A stretch of 64,000 bases of DNA from Polaribacter septentrionalilitoris (GTDB lineage Bacteria; Bacteroidota; Bacteroidia; Flavobacteriales; Flavobacteriaceae), in the NCBI RefSeq assembly GCF_009832745.1, contig NZ_VRMJ01000041.1, positions 5,001 to 69,000 of the forward strand. Reading direction: 5' to 3'. The first letter of the stretch is position 1. Each line of letters opens with the position of its first letter. The notes under the pieces are model-generated. The model had not been told where the DNA came from. It was given only the letters and a program-made list of their open reading frames with translations, and did no database searches. Made by a program: the position numbers and the translations under genes. Positions 29,814 through 38,614 of the stretch are shown here, in pieces.

Positions 29814-30941
29814 ATGAAAGTAGCATTAATTACGGGAATTACAGGACAGGATGGTTCTTATTTAGCAGAATTGCTATTAGAAAAAGGATATATGGTTCAT
29901 GGAATTAAGAGAAGATCATCTCTATTCAATACTGATAGAATTGACCATTTGTATCAAGACCCTCACAATCCTAATCAAAGATTAAAATTACATTATGGAG
30001 ATTTAACAGACTCTATGAATTTAACGCGTATTATTCAAGAATGTCAACCAGACGAAATTTATAATTTAGGCGCAATGTCACATGTTAAGGTTTCTTTTGA
30101 TATGCCAGAATACGTAGGTAATGTTGATGGATTAGGTACGCTAAGGATATTAGAAGCAGTTAGGCTTTTAGGTCTTGCAAATAAAACTAGAATCTATCAA
30201 GCTTCTACTTCAGAGTTGTTTGGGGGTTTGCCTGAAAATAAAAATGAAAGGGGTTTTTATGATGAAAATTCTCCATTATATCCTCGTTCACCATATGGGG
30301 TAGCTAAAATATATGGGTTTTGGATTACTAAAAACTACCGTGAAGCATATGAGATGTTTGCCTGTAATGGTCTCTTATTCAATCACGAGTCACCAAGAAG
30401 AGGTGAGACATTTGTGACCAGGAAAATTACTAGAGCGGTAGCAAAAATTGCATTAGGCTTACAAGATAAAATTTATTTAGGAAATTTAGAGGCTAAACGT
30501 GACTGGGGACATGCGAAGGATTATGTTCGTATGATGTGGATGATTTTACAAGCTGACAAAGCAGAAGATTGGGTAATCGCAACAGGAGTAACTACTACAG
30601 TTCGTGATTTTGTTCGTATGGCTTTTAGTGAAGTTGGAATTGAATTAGAATTCAAAGGGAAAGGTGTTGAAGAGAAGGCATTTGTTAAAGCTTGTAACAA
30701 TAAAGAGTTTCAAGTTAAAATAGGTAAAGAAATTTTATCTATAGATCCTTCTTACTTTCGTCCAACAGAAGTTGATTTATTATTAGGAGATCCTACAAAA
30801 GCAAAAGAAAAGTTAGGTTGGGTTCCTGAATATGATTTAGTAGATTTAGTAAAAGATATGATGGAAAGCGATGTGAAGTTAATGAAAAAAGATGTTGACT
30901 TATTGAAAGCTGGTCATCAAATTTTAAAACAAGTAGAGTAA
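29814..30941 (+). CDS. gmd: GDP-mannose 4,6-dehydratase
   Basis: Converts GDP-D-mannose to GDP-4-keto-6-deoxy-D-mannose. 375 aa; signatures are [15 protein letters not shown], the [15 protein letters not shown] segment, [20 protein letters not shown] with the YxxxK pair, and [17 protein letters not shown]. With fcl directly upstream, the locus can make GDP-fucose for the polymer. Confidence 0.96.
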   Translation: MKVALITGITGQDGSYLAELLLEKGYMVHGIKRRSSLFNTDRIDHLYQDPHNPNQRLKLHYGDLTDSMNLTRIIQECQPDEIYNLGAMSHVKVSFDMPEYVGNVDGLGTLRILEAVRLLGLANKTRIYQASTSELFGGLPENKNERGFYDENSPLYPRSPYGVAKIYGFWITKNYREAYEMFACNGLLFNHESPRRGETFVTRKITRAVAKIALGLQDKIYLGNLEAKRDWGHAKDYVRMMWMILQADKAEDWVIATGVTTTVRDFVRMAFSEVGIELEFKGKGVEEKAFVKACNNKEFQVKIGKEILSIDPSYFRPTEVDLLLGDPTKAKEKLGWVPEYDLVDLVKDMMESDVKLMKKDVDLLKAGHQILKQVE

Positions 30942-30993
30942 TTGAAAACTAATTTTTTTTAATATAAATTTTATTCATTAAAATAAAAATACA

Positions 30994-31662
30994 ATGAAAA
31001 TAGTAGCATTGATGCCGATGAAAGGAACATCAGAGCGAGTACCACATAAAAATTTGAAAAGTTTTAATGGAAAACCATTATACCATATAGTGATGGAAAC
31101 CTTGTTCAAGTCTAAATATATCAATGAGGTTGTTGTAAACACTGATGGGGAGAAGTTAAAAAAGGACATTTTAACTTGCTTTGATAATAAAGTGACAATA
31201 ATTGATCGTAATCAGGCAATTAGAGGAAATTATGTGTCAATGAATAAAATAATTGAGCATGATATACATGCTGTAAAAGCTGATATTTATATTCAAACAC
31301 ATAGTACAAACCCTTTACTAAAGACAGAAACTTTAGATGCAGCTATTGAAAAAATGATGGAGCTTTTAGAAATTGATGAGAATGCATCTGTCTTTTCAGT
31401 TTCTAAAACACAAAAAAGATTTTATAATCAAGATGCTACTCCTATGAATCACGACCCTAAAATGCTGGTGACACAGCATTTAGATCCTATTTATGAAGAA
31501 AATTCCTGTTTTTACATATTCACTAAACATTCATTTATGAATAATGATAGTAGAATTGGAACTTTACCTTATATGTTCGAAGTAGATAAGATAGAATCTA
31601 CAGACATAGATGAACCTGAAGATTTTATTATAGCTGAAGCATTACACAAATTATTACGATGA
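30994..31662 (+). CDS. Acylneuraminate cytidylyltransferase family protein
   Basis: A 222-aa CMP-sugar synthetase-like protein (NeuA/KdsB fold). The CTP-binding start is MPMKGTSERVPHKNLKSFNGKPL, a variant of the NeuA motif, and DIYIQTHSTNPLLKTETLDAAI and IDEPEDFIIAEALH are typical later parts. It probably activates a 2-keto-3-deoxy (ulosonic) acid with CTP. The absence of NeuB and NeuC homologues, and the presence of an HpcH/HpaI aldolase two genes down, suggest a substrate other than sialic acid. The gene overlaps the next by four bases (ATGA). Confidence 0.83.
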   Translation: MKIVALMPMKGTSERVPHKNLKSFNGKPLYHIVMETLFKSKYINEVVVNTDGEKLKKDILTCFDNKVTIIDRNQAIRGNYVSMNKIIEHDIHAVKADIYIQTHSTNPLLKTETLDAAIEKMMELLEIDENASVFSVSKTQKRFYNQDATPMNHDPKMLVTQHLDPIYEENSCFYIFTKHSFMNNDSRIGTLPYMFEVDKIESTDIDEPEDFIIAEALHKLLR

Positions 31663-32120
31663 TATTTGACAAAATAGACAATAGAGCACTTTATTTTAAA
31701 GGAGAAATTTTTGATGAGGTTTTTAATCAGTTAAAAAGTTACACATTTGAAACTCCAAATGGAGTTTACAAAAACCATAAAGATTTTTATTTTAAAGTAA
31801 TGTCGTATGAAACAAAGCTAGTATCTAACATTACAGAATCTCATAGAAAAGAAGTTGATGTTCAAATACTTTTATCAGGTAAAGAGGGGATTAAAATCTT
31901 TAATAATAAAGATGTGAAAATTAGTCAAATGTATGATGAAAAAACAGACTGCCAGTTTTACATACCCACTCATAATGCAGTTTCACAGATAACTTTAATA
32001 CCTGGATATATGGCAGTTTTTTTTCCTGAAGATATTCATAATCCCCAATTTGCAGTTAATAGTAAAATAGATAAATTAAAAAAAATCGTAATAAAAATAG
32101 ATGAAAAACTTTTCTCATAA
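31659..32120 (+). CDS. YhcH/YjgK/YiaL family protein
   Basis: A 153-aa member of a cupin-like family (DUF386) best known next to sialic-acid catabolic genes, where it is thought to act on sugar acids or to open sugar rings. Visible landmarks are SHRKEVDVQILLSGKEGI, DCQFYIPT and the metal-site-like FPEDIHNPQF. Here it sits in a biosynthetic operon between a cytidylyltransferase and an aldolase, and overlaps both. A role as anomerase or isomerase for the same unusual sugar acid is a reasonable guess. Confidence 0.82.
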   Translation: MIFDKIDNRALYFKGEIFDEVFNQLKSYTFETPNGVYKNHKDFYFKVMSYETKLVSNITESHRKEVDVQILLSGKEGIKIFNNKDVKISQMYDEKTDCQFYIPTHNAVSQITLIPGYMAVFFPEDIHNPQFAVNSKIDKLKKIVIKIDEKLFS

Positions 32121-32886
32121 ACATAGTCCTCTTAAACGAAAATTACAAGATAAAGAGGTTTCAATAGGTTCTTGGTTAACGATCCCTCATCAGGCAGTGA
32201 TAGAAATATTAAGTACAGCGGGTTTTGAATGGCTTACCATAGATATGGAGCATTCACCAATTAGTATTGAAACAATCATGAACCTAATAGGTCATATACA
32301 AGGAAATAACATGCAGGCGTTAGTAAGAGTTTCCAAAAATGAAGAAGTCCCTATAAAAAGGGTTTTGGATGCTGGGGCTGATGGTGTTATTGTGCCTATG
32401 ATACGTAATAAAGAAGAGGCAGAACAAGCAGTAAATTTTGTAAAATATCCCCCATTGGGTAAAAGAGGAGTAGGTTTAAATAGAGCTCAGAAATATGGCA
32501 CTGCATTTGATACATATCAAGAGTGGGTAAAGGATGAAGTGGTTGTAATTGCACAAATTGAGCATATTGATTCGGTTAATAATTTAGAAGAAATATTTTC
32601 TGTAAATGGAATTGACGGAATTATTGTAGGACCTTATGATTTGTCTGCTTCTATGGGTTATCCAGGTGAATATGATAGAAAGGAAGTAAAAGAAGCTTTA
32701 GAAAGAGTGGATGAAATTACAAAGAAGTTAAATAAACCTCTAGGTTTTCATGTAATTGATTCTGGTTATGAAAAAACGTTAGAAAAAATAAGTAAAGGGT
32801 ATTCTTTTTTGGCTTTTAGTTTAGATTTTTTCTTTTTAGGAGATAAAGCAAGAGAAGAAATGAAAAAACTGAAAGAGAAATTATAA
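32101..32886 (+). CDS. HpcH/HpaI family aldolase
   Basis: A 261-aa class II (divalent-metal) aldolase of the 2-oxo-3-deoxy acid group, which joins pyruvate to an aldehyde or cleaves such products. Seen are SIGSWLTIPHQAVIEILSTAGFEWLTIDMEHSP, LVRVSKNEEVPIKRVLDAGADGVIVPMI, the metal ligand region IAQIEHIDSVNNLEEI and GIIVGPYDLSASMG. It overlaps the YhcH gene by 20 bases, the tightest link in this run. In a polysaccharide locus it could make a ulosonic acid from pyruvate in place of a PEP-dependent NeuB/KdsA enzyme. Confidence 0.85.
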   Translation: MKNFSHKHSPLKRKLQDKEVSIGSWLTIPHQAVIEILSTAGFEWLTIDMEHSPISIETIMNLIGHIQGNNMQALVRVSKNEEVPIKRVLDAGADGVIVPMIRNKEEAEQAVNFVKYPPLGKRGVGLNRAQKYGTAFDTYQEWVKDEVVVIAQIEHIDSVNNLEEIFSVNGIDGIIVGPYDLSASMGYPGEYDRKEVKEALERVDEITKKLNKPLGFHVIDSGYEKTLEKISKGYSFLAFSLDFFFLGDKAREEMKKLKEKL

Positions 32887-32895
32887 AAATCAATT

Positions 32896-33780
32896 ATGAA
32901 AAAGGTTTTAGTTTTTGGAGGTTTTGGTTTTTTAGGGTATTATTTAGTTAAAGAGCTTTTATCAAGAGATTTTCAAGTCACTGTTGCTGATATTAAAGAC
33001 AATATAGAATTGAAAAATGATGTAACATACCTTTACTGTGATATTTCTTCGAAAGATAATGTAGTAGAGGTTTTTGATAGTAATAAGTTTGATATTGTAT
33101 ACAATCTTGCAGGTTTTGCAAACTTAGACTTTGCTATTAAAGAACCCCTAAAGACAATGCAGCTTAACATCATTAGTAATATGTATATTCTAGATTTATG
33201 TGTAAAGTACAAAATCGACAAATTTATTTATGCCAGTAGTGCTTATGCAATGAGCAATAAAGGTTCATTTTATGGAATTAGTAAATTGGCTTCGGAAAAA
33301 ATTATTGAAGAATACAATCAAAAATATGATCTAAATTTCGTAATTTTAAGATATGGATCAGTTTATTCAGAAAAATCATACGATAATAATTATATCTATA
33401 ATCTTGTAAAGAAAGCTGTCTATGATGGCGTTATCAATCATAGTGGAGATGGAAACGAAATTAGAGAATATATTCATGCAGGTGACGCTGCTAAATTGTC
33501 TGTAGATGTTATAGAATCTAACGAATTTAATAATACACATGCTGTTTTAACTGGTACAGAAAGAATGAAGCGCTCTGAATTGTTTGATATGATAAATGAA
33601 ATTTTAAATAATAACTTAGAAATTAATTACAGTAACAACTCCTATTCTAAAAACCATTATAAATTTACACCTTATTCTTTTTCACCATCTTTAAGTCGTA
33701 AATTAGTTGCCAACCCTCATATAGATATGGGGCAAGGGTTATTAGAATGTATAAGAGCCGTATATCATAAAAAATGGTAG
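32896..33780 (+). CDS. NAD-dependent epimerase/dehydratase
   Basis: An extended short-chain dehydrogenase of 294 aa. The NAD-binding motif is FGGFGFLGYYL (about residues 7-17), NLAGFANLDFAIKEP follows, SSAYAMSNKG holds the serine and SFYGISKLASEK the YxxxK pair. It acts on a nucleotide sugar or free sugar acid not identifiable from sequence. It overlaps the next gene by seven bases. Confidence 0.8.
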   Translation: MKKVLVFGGFGFLGYYLVKELLSRDFQVTVADIKDNIELKNDVTYLYCDISSKDNVVEVFDSNKFDIVYNLAGFANLDFAIKEPLKTMQLNIISNMYILDLCVKYKIDKFIYASSAYAMSNKGSFYGISKLASEKIIEEYNQKYDLNFVILRYGSVYSEKSYDNNYIYNLVKKAVYDGVINHSGDGNEIREYIHAGDAAKLSVDVIESNEFNNTHAVLTGTERMKRSELFDMINEILNNNLEINYSNNSYSKNHYKFTPYSFSPSLSRKLVANPHIDMGQGLLECIRAVYHKKW

Positions 33781-34466
33781 AAAAGAATTTACATTACTTT
33801 AATGCAGAAACATTTGTTGAAAGTACGATTAAGTTAATTGTTGAAAAATTTCAATTAATAATTTCTAGCAAACAAAAGGTTAATATTGCATTATCTGGAG
33901 GGACTACTCCCATTCCAATTTTAAAAGAATTAGCAAAATATGATTTAAATTGGAGTCAATTTAATTTTTTTTTGGTAGATGAAAGGTGTGTCCCAATTAA
34001 TGAAAGAGAAAGTAATTTTGGAAACATTAATAAAGTTTTTTTTAGTAAAATTAAAGCTAATTCCTTTTCTGTTGTAAAAGAAAATAAAACTTATGAAGAA
34101 TGTTCAATAGCTTATGAAAATTTAATAAAAGAAAAAGTTGAAATTACGAAAAATGGGTTTCCAATATTTGATTTAATTTTTTTAGGTATGGGAACTGATG
34201 GTCATACAGCGTCTTTGTTTCCAGAAACTAAAGGGTTAAATGAAAAAAACAAAATTGTTTTCTTAAACAAAGTGCCTCAATTAAATACTTCAAGAATAAC
34301 TTTTAGTTATCCTTTACTTTTCAATGCAAAGGAAATTATTGTTTTAGTATCTGGTGAAGGCAAAGATGAAATTATTAAAGAAATTTATAGCAATTCATCA
34401 AATAAATATCCTATTAGTGTTATAGCTTATCAACATAAAAATTTAAAATGGTACATTTCTAAATAA
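33774..34466 (+). CDS. 6-phosphogluconolactonase-like protein
   Basis: 230 aa of the 6-phosphogluconolactonase/glucosamine-6-phosphate isomerase family (SGGTTPIPILKEL, FFLVDERCVPINERESNFGN, GMGTDGHTASLFPE). The last motif is typical of lactonases (Pgl/DevB). In this place, far from zwf and gnd, it is more likely to open the lactone of a sugar acid phosphate made in the cassette than to serve the pentose-phosphate pathway; that is inference. Confidence 0.85.
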   Translation: MVEKNLHYFNAETFVESTIKLIVEKFQLIISSKQKVNIALSGGTTPIPILKELAKYDLNWSQFNFFLVDERCVPINERESNFGNINKVFFSKIKANSFSVVKENKTYEECSIAYENLIKEKVEITKNGFPIFDLIFLGMGTDGHTASLFPETKGLNEKNKIVFLNKVPQLNTSRITFSYPLLFNAKEIIVLVSGEGKDEIIKEIYSNSSNKYPISVIAYQHKNLKWYISK

Positions 34467-34474
34467 AAAAAAAT

Positions 34475-35125
34475 ATGAAAAAAAAATATTTACTTTTTGA
34501 CTTTGATGGAGTTTTAGCTGAATCAGTAGACATTAAAACAGAGGCGTTTAGGGAAATGTATATGTCATATGGAGAAGAATTTGCGCAAAGAGTTGTAGAT
34601 TTTCATGTTGCCAATGGAGGAGTATCAAGGTATGAAAAATTTAAAATTTTTAACGGTCATTGGTTAGGAGAAGAAATAACCACTCAAAAAATTGATGACT
34701 TAGCAAATATATTTAGTAATCTAGTGGTAGATGGTGTAGTAAATGCTGAAGAAGTAAAAGGAGCAAAAGAATTCTTAGATTCTTCATCTGAGTACATCAA
34801 ATTTATTATTACAGGAACCCCAACTGTTGAGATTAAACCTATTTTAACAAAGAGAGGAATGAATCATTACTTTAAAGAAGCTTTTGGTTCTCCTCAAAAA
34901 AAAGGATTTTGGGTAAAATATATATTAAAAACGGAAAACATAAAGCCAGATGAATGTGTCTTTATAGGAGATGCTTTGGCGGACTATAATGCTGCAACAG
35001 AAAATAATATTGATTTTATTTTAAGGGAAACAGATTTGGCTGCTAACCTCTTTAAAGATTATAAGGGATATGCTCTTAAAGATATGACTGGTATGCATGC
35101 GTTGTTAAACAAAATGAATGGATGA
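34475..35125 (+). CDS. HAD family hydrolase (phosphatase/phosphoglycolate-like)
   Basis: 216 aa. HAD motif I is LLFDFDGVLAESVDIK, motif II ITGTPT, motif III lysines around SPQKKG and motif IV FIGDALADYNAA. The cap inserted after motif I is the helical type of subfamily IA. It probably removes a phosphate from the sugar-acid intermediate before CMP activation, as KdsC or NeuB-coupled phosphatases do. Overlaps the next gene by eight bases. Confidence 0.83.
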   Translation: MKKKYLLFDFDGVLAESVDIKTEAFREMYMSYGEEFAQRVVDFHVANGGVSRYEKFKIFNGHWLGEEITTQKIDDLANIFSNLVVDGVVNAEEVKGAKEFLDSSSEYIKFIITGTPTVEIKPILTKRGMNHYFKEAFGSPQKKGFWVKYILKTENIKPDECVFIGDALADYNAATENNIDFILRETDLAANLFKDYKGYALKDMTGMHALLNKMNG

Positions 35126-36227
35126 TTTTTTCTTGAAATTTATTTTTATTCTGCTGATACTCCTTTCTGTTCCATACGGGTGTAAAAGTTATACTAAAAA
35201 TATTAATGCTTCCAATATAAAAAAATCAAAAAAAATAATTAAAAATAATTATGTACTTTCCTCACGTTTTTTTCATCCAAGAAATAGCAAAGACCCGCAT
35301 AGCACTATAAATACAATTGCTAAGTTGAATCCTAAACGAATAGATTGGATTTATTATAGTTCTAAAAAGGTGCTTAAATTATATCAACATTATAAATTGC
35401 CATATAGCTTAGCTTTAAATCCTCAAACCCCGGACTCTTTAGGTTATACGACACGCCCTTTTAGAATTATAGAATTTACTGGTGATCTATATAAAGCGCC
35501 ATGGATGAAAAAGTGGAAAATAAAAAACCCACATTGGGGTTGTGTAAATAATCCTAAATTCAATAAAGTGTTTTTAGCGAAAGCGTTATATTTGTGCTCT
35601 CTAAAACCTTACGCCTTGTTTGTCGATGACGCACTTTTTAATGCTCGTTTAAAATTAGATAAAAAGATTGGATGTTTTTGTAAACATTGTAAACTTTCTT
35701 TTAATAAAAAGTATAAAACTTTTTCAGTTTTTGAAAAAAACTTAGACTCTATTAAACTAATGTTGTCAAAAGAACAAATAAAGTACGCTAAAAAGTCTAA
35801 GCATCTTAGGGGTTTTATTTCAAAATATGAAGAACATCAAGAAGAGTCTGTCGTGCTATTTTTAGAACGATGGAAAGCTGAAGTAAAAAAAAAATATCAT
35901 AAAGTAAGATTTTTAACAAATAATTATAATGGAAAATGGAACCCAATTTATAAGGTTTTTGACGGAGGTATAGCTGAATTGGATGAGAAGTATATAAATG
36001 TAAAAGATTTAGATAGCATATATGCTATCGCAGACAGTTTAAATAAAAGTCAATTGTTTTCAATAGCGAGTTCCAATTATGAAATTCAAAAGAGTTTATT
36101 AAAATATAATGCTAAGAATAACAGAGAATCTTTATATCCTTGGGATATTTTTATTTCAGGTAAGAAAAGATATTATATGCCAATAGATAGTATATTAAAA
36201 ATTAAAAAAGAATTAAAAAAGAACTAA
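35118..36227 (+). CDS. Putative secreted glycosidase-like lipoprotein
   Basis: A 369-aa protein I do not recognise with certainty. It begins with a hydrophobic signal segment ending in PYGCKS (a weak lipobox, Cys22), so it may be a lipoprotein. The middle has LKPYALFVDDALFNAR and GCFCKHCKLSFNKKY, a pattern of a catalytic-strand aspartate followed by CxxC and an F..Y helix, which recalls hypothetical glycoside-hydrolase-like TIM barrels. LTNNYNGKWNP and AELDEKY come later. It lies inside the sugar-acid cassette and may trim or turn over the polymer. It is Lys-rich and poor in database-like motifs, so the function is open. Confidence 0.6.
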   Translation: MDDFFLKFIFILLILLSVPYGCKSYTKNINASNIKKSKKIIKNNYVLSSRFFHPRNSKDPHSTINTIAKLNPKRIDWIYYSSKKVLKLYQHYKLPYSLALNPQTPDSLGYTTRPFRIIEFTGDLYKAPWMKKWKIKNPHWGCVNNPKFNKVFLAKALYLCSLKPYALFVDDALFNARLKLDKKIGCFCKHCKLSFNKKYKTFSVFEKNLDSIKLMLSKEQIKYAKKSKHLRGFISKYEEHQEESVVLFLERWKAEVKKKYHKVRFLTNNYNGKWNPIYKVFDGGIAELDEKYINVKDLDSIYAIADSLNKSQLFSIASSNYEIQKSLLKYNAKNNRESLYPWDIFISGKKRYYMPIDSILKIKKELKKN

Positions 36228-36232
36228 ATATT

Positions 36233-37165
36233 ATGAAAATATTATTAACATCCACTTCATTTCAAGACACACCAGGTGCACATCACGATTTATTACATAG
36301 TAGAGGTTATGAGATAGACACTTTAAGAGGGCCTATAATGGAAGATGAACTAATGGCAGTTATTCAAGATTATGATGCTGTTATTTGTGGGGATGATGAG
36401 TATACAGAGGCTGTCTTAACAAAAGGGAAAGCAGGTAAATTAAAATTCTTATCAAAATACGGAGTTGGTTTAGATCGTATTGACCTAAAAGCAGCTGAAA
36501 AATTAGCTATTCCAGTACGTAATGTTCCTGGAGTAAATCAAGTATCGGTCTCAGAACACGTTTTAGCTTTATTATTTACTTTTGAGAAGAACGTACATTT
36601 GCAATACAATTCTACAAAAGCAGGTAGTTGGAAACGTTGGGTTGGTAATGAAATACAAGGACGTACCATTGGTATTATAGGTTTAGGATCTGTTGGTAAG
36701 GAGTTAGTTAAAAAATCTATAGCACTAGGAATGGAAGTGATAGGTTTTGATTTGTATAAAAACGATGAATTTATTGCTTCTAATCCTAAAATGAAATTTA
36801 CAGAGAATATTATTGATATATATATAAATGCAGATATTATTAGTTTACATATTCCTCACACACCACAAACTGAAAAAATTATTAATGCCGAGGTGATAAA
36901 TTATAAACTTAAGAAAAAACCAATAATTGTGAATACATCTAGGGGTATGTTAATAGATGTAGATGATGTAATTAGTGGTTTGACTGATGGTAAAATAAGA
37001 GGTTATCTAACAGATGTATTAGCTCAGGAACCAATGGAGGAAGAAGAGAAGTTAAAAGGTTTGGATAATGTTATTATTACCCCTCATGTTGGTTCAAGAA
37101 CTTATCAGAGTGTAGTAAGGCAAGGAACAAAGGCTGTTCAAAATTTATTTGATTTGATTGATTAA
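36233..37165 (+). CDS. D-2-hydroxyacid dehydrogenase (phosphoglycerate-dehydrogenase-like)
   Basis: 310 aa of the D-isomer-specific 2-hydroxyacid dehydrogenase family. The NAD fold IGIIGLGSVGKELVK lies in the middle; the catalytic Arg is in NTSRGMLID, the Glu in LAQEPME and the His in TPHVGSRT. It reduces a 2-oxo acid or oxidises the hydroxyacid. It may supply or consume a small acid for the aldolase, or modify the polymer unit (for example through a glycerate or lactate substituent). It shares the operon with the genes on both sides. Confidence 0.88.
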   Translation: MKILLTSTSFQDTPGAHHDLLHSRGYEIDTLRGPIMEDELMAVIQDYDAVICGDDEYTEAVLTKGKAGKLKFLSKYGVGLDRIDLKAAEKLAIPVRNVPGVNQVSVSEHVLALLFTFEKNVHLQYNSTKAGSWKRWVGNEIQGRTIGIIGLGSVGKELVKKSIALGMEVIGFDLYKNDEFIASNPKMKFTENIIDIYINADIISLHIPHTPQTEKIINAEVINYKLKKKPIIVNTSRGMLIDVDDVISGLTDGKIRGYLTDVLAQEPMEEEEKLKGLDNVIITPHVGSRTYQSVVRQGTKAVQNLFDLID

Positions 37166-37169
37166 AATA

Positions 37170-38612
37170 ATGAGTTACTTTAAAAGGTTATATGATTCTC
37201 CAACTTTTATGACTTGGTTTAGCTTTTCAGCTAAATCTTTAAGTATTTTGGTTGTCTTACCTTTGATTTTATCGAGTTTTTCAAAAAGTGAAATTTCTCT
37301 TTGGTATCTTTTTAATATATTGTTTGGTTTCCAGATACTAGCTGATTTAGGTTTTGGAAATACTTTTTCTAGAATTATTTCCTATTCAATGGTAGGCTTA
37401 GATAATATTGATAGTATTGGTTTAAACAAGTTAGAGCAAAATAATTTAAAAAAACCTAATTGGGATTTAATTGTTACTCTAAAAAAAGAAATGGGTAAGA
37501 TTTTTTTTATAATAGCAATAGTTTTTATTTCTATTATAACCCTTATATCTATATTATTTTTGGATGAACCTATTGAAAGATTAGATAATTCTGAATCTGG
37601 ATATATTCTTTTGAGCTTAATTTTATTTGTTTTATTTATAAAGGTTTACAGCAGAAGGTATATTTCTTTTATCACTGGTGTAAATAAAGTAGCCCTTTTA
37701 AGAAGATGGGAGGGGTTTATAATTTATTTACAAATAATTTCTAGTATATTAATTTTAATAACAACATCAAATTTTTATTATTTAGTAATCAACAATCAGG
37801 TTTGGGTTCTTGTTGGAGTTGCAAATACATATTTTCTTCAGAAAAGAATTTTAAAAAGTCATAATATATACAGTTATAATGAAAATATTAACTTAATTAA
37901 AATACCAAAAAAAAGTTTTATTAATCATGTTTTTATGCCAGCCATTAAAAGTGGAATTGGAACCTTATCTTCATATGGATTAAATCAGTTTAGTTCATTT
38001 TTATTAATTGATTTTTTAGTTGAAGATGATTTGGTTATATATCTTATTTGTTTTAGGTTTATTTCTATAATTAGTGAATTTTCTAGGGCTCCTTTCTATG
38101 CTAAGATACCTTATTTCAATCAGCAATATCATTCAAATACAAATGAAAATTTATTAAAAATAGTAAAAGTTAATATAAATACTTCAATTTTATTAGCTGT
38201 AATTTGTTGTTTGTTAATACTATTATTTGGAGATTTTTCATTAGAATTGATAAGAAGTAAAGTAAAACACTTAGACTATTTATTATGGTTCTTGCTATCA
38301 TTAAATTTAATTTTTGAGAGATTAGGAGCAATGCATTTTCAGTTACATTCATTATCAAATAAAGTAGTTTGGCATAAGGCTAATCTAATTTATGGAGTAA
38401 TTTTTATTACAGTAATCCTATTGTCTATAAAAGAATACGGAATGTACAGCATACCAATAGCTATGTTAACGGGTAATGTCTGTTATTATACTTTTACTGC
38501 AATAAAGACCACTTTTAAGGAGTTTTCTTACAATATATTAAGGTTTCACTACAAAATAATACTTTATATCATTATACTTGCATCTATTAACTTAATATTT
38601 TTATTAAAATAA
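37170..38612 (+). CDS. wzx: Polysaccharide flippase, Wzx-like
   Basis: A hydrophobic inner-membrane protein of about 480 aa with about 12 predicted membrane segments, resembling the oligosaccharide flippase (MATE/MVF) superfamily. The helix-rich start WFSFSAKSLSILVVLPLILSS and LADLGFGNTFSRIISY are family-like. It would turn the lipid-linked repeat unit to the periplasmic side. The frame also opens at a TTG (37158) inside the preceding gene; the ATG at 37170 is preferred. Sequence is diverged, as is usual for these genes. Confidence 0.8.
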   Translation: MSYFKRLYDSPTFMTWFSFSAKSLSILVVLPLILSSFSKSEISLWYLFNILFGFQILADLGFGNTFSRIISYSMVGLDNIDSIGLNKLEQNNLKKPNWDLIVTLKKEMGKIFFIIAIVFISIITLISILFLDEPIERLDNSESGYILLSLILFVLFIKVYSRRYISFITGVNKVALLRRWEGFIIYLQIISSILILITTSNFYYLVINNQVWVLVGVANTYFLQKRILKSHNIYSYNENINLIKIPKKSFINHVFMPAIKSGIGTLSSYGLNQFSSFLLIDFLVEDDLVIYLICFRFISIISEFSRAPFYAKIPYFNQQYHSNTNENLLKIVKVNINTSILLAVICCLLILLFGDFSLELIRSKVKHLDYLLWFLLSLNLIFERLGAMHFQLHSLSNKVVWHKANLIYGVIFITVILLSIKEYGMYSIPIAMLTGNVCYYTFTAIKTTFKEFSYNILRFHYKIILYIIILASINLIFLLK

Positions 38613-38614
38613 TT

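Noticed and set aside
30994..32886. A standard sialic-acid (Neu5Ac) pathway
   Set aside because: The NeuB and NeuC enzymes are missing; only a cytidylyltransferase and a YhcH protein point that way.
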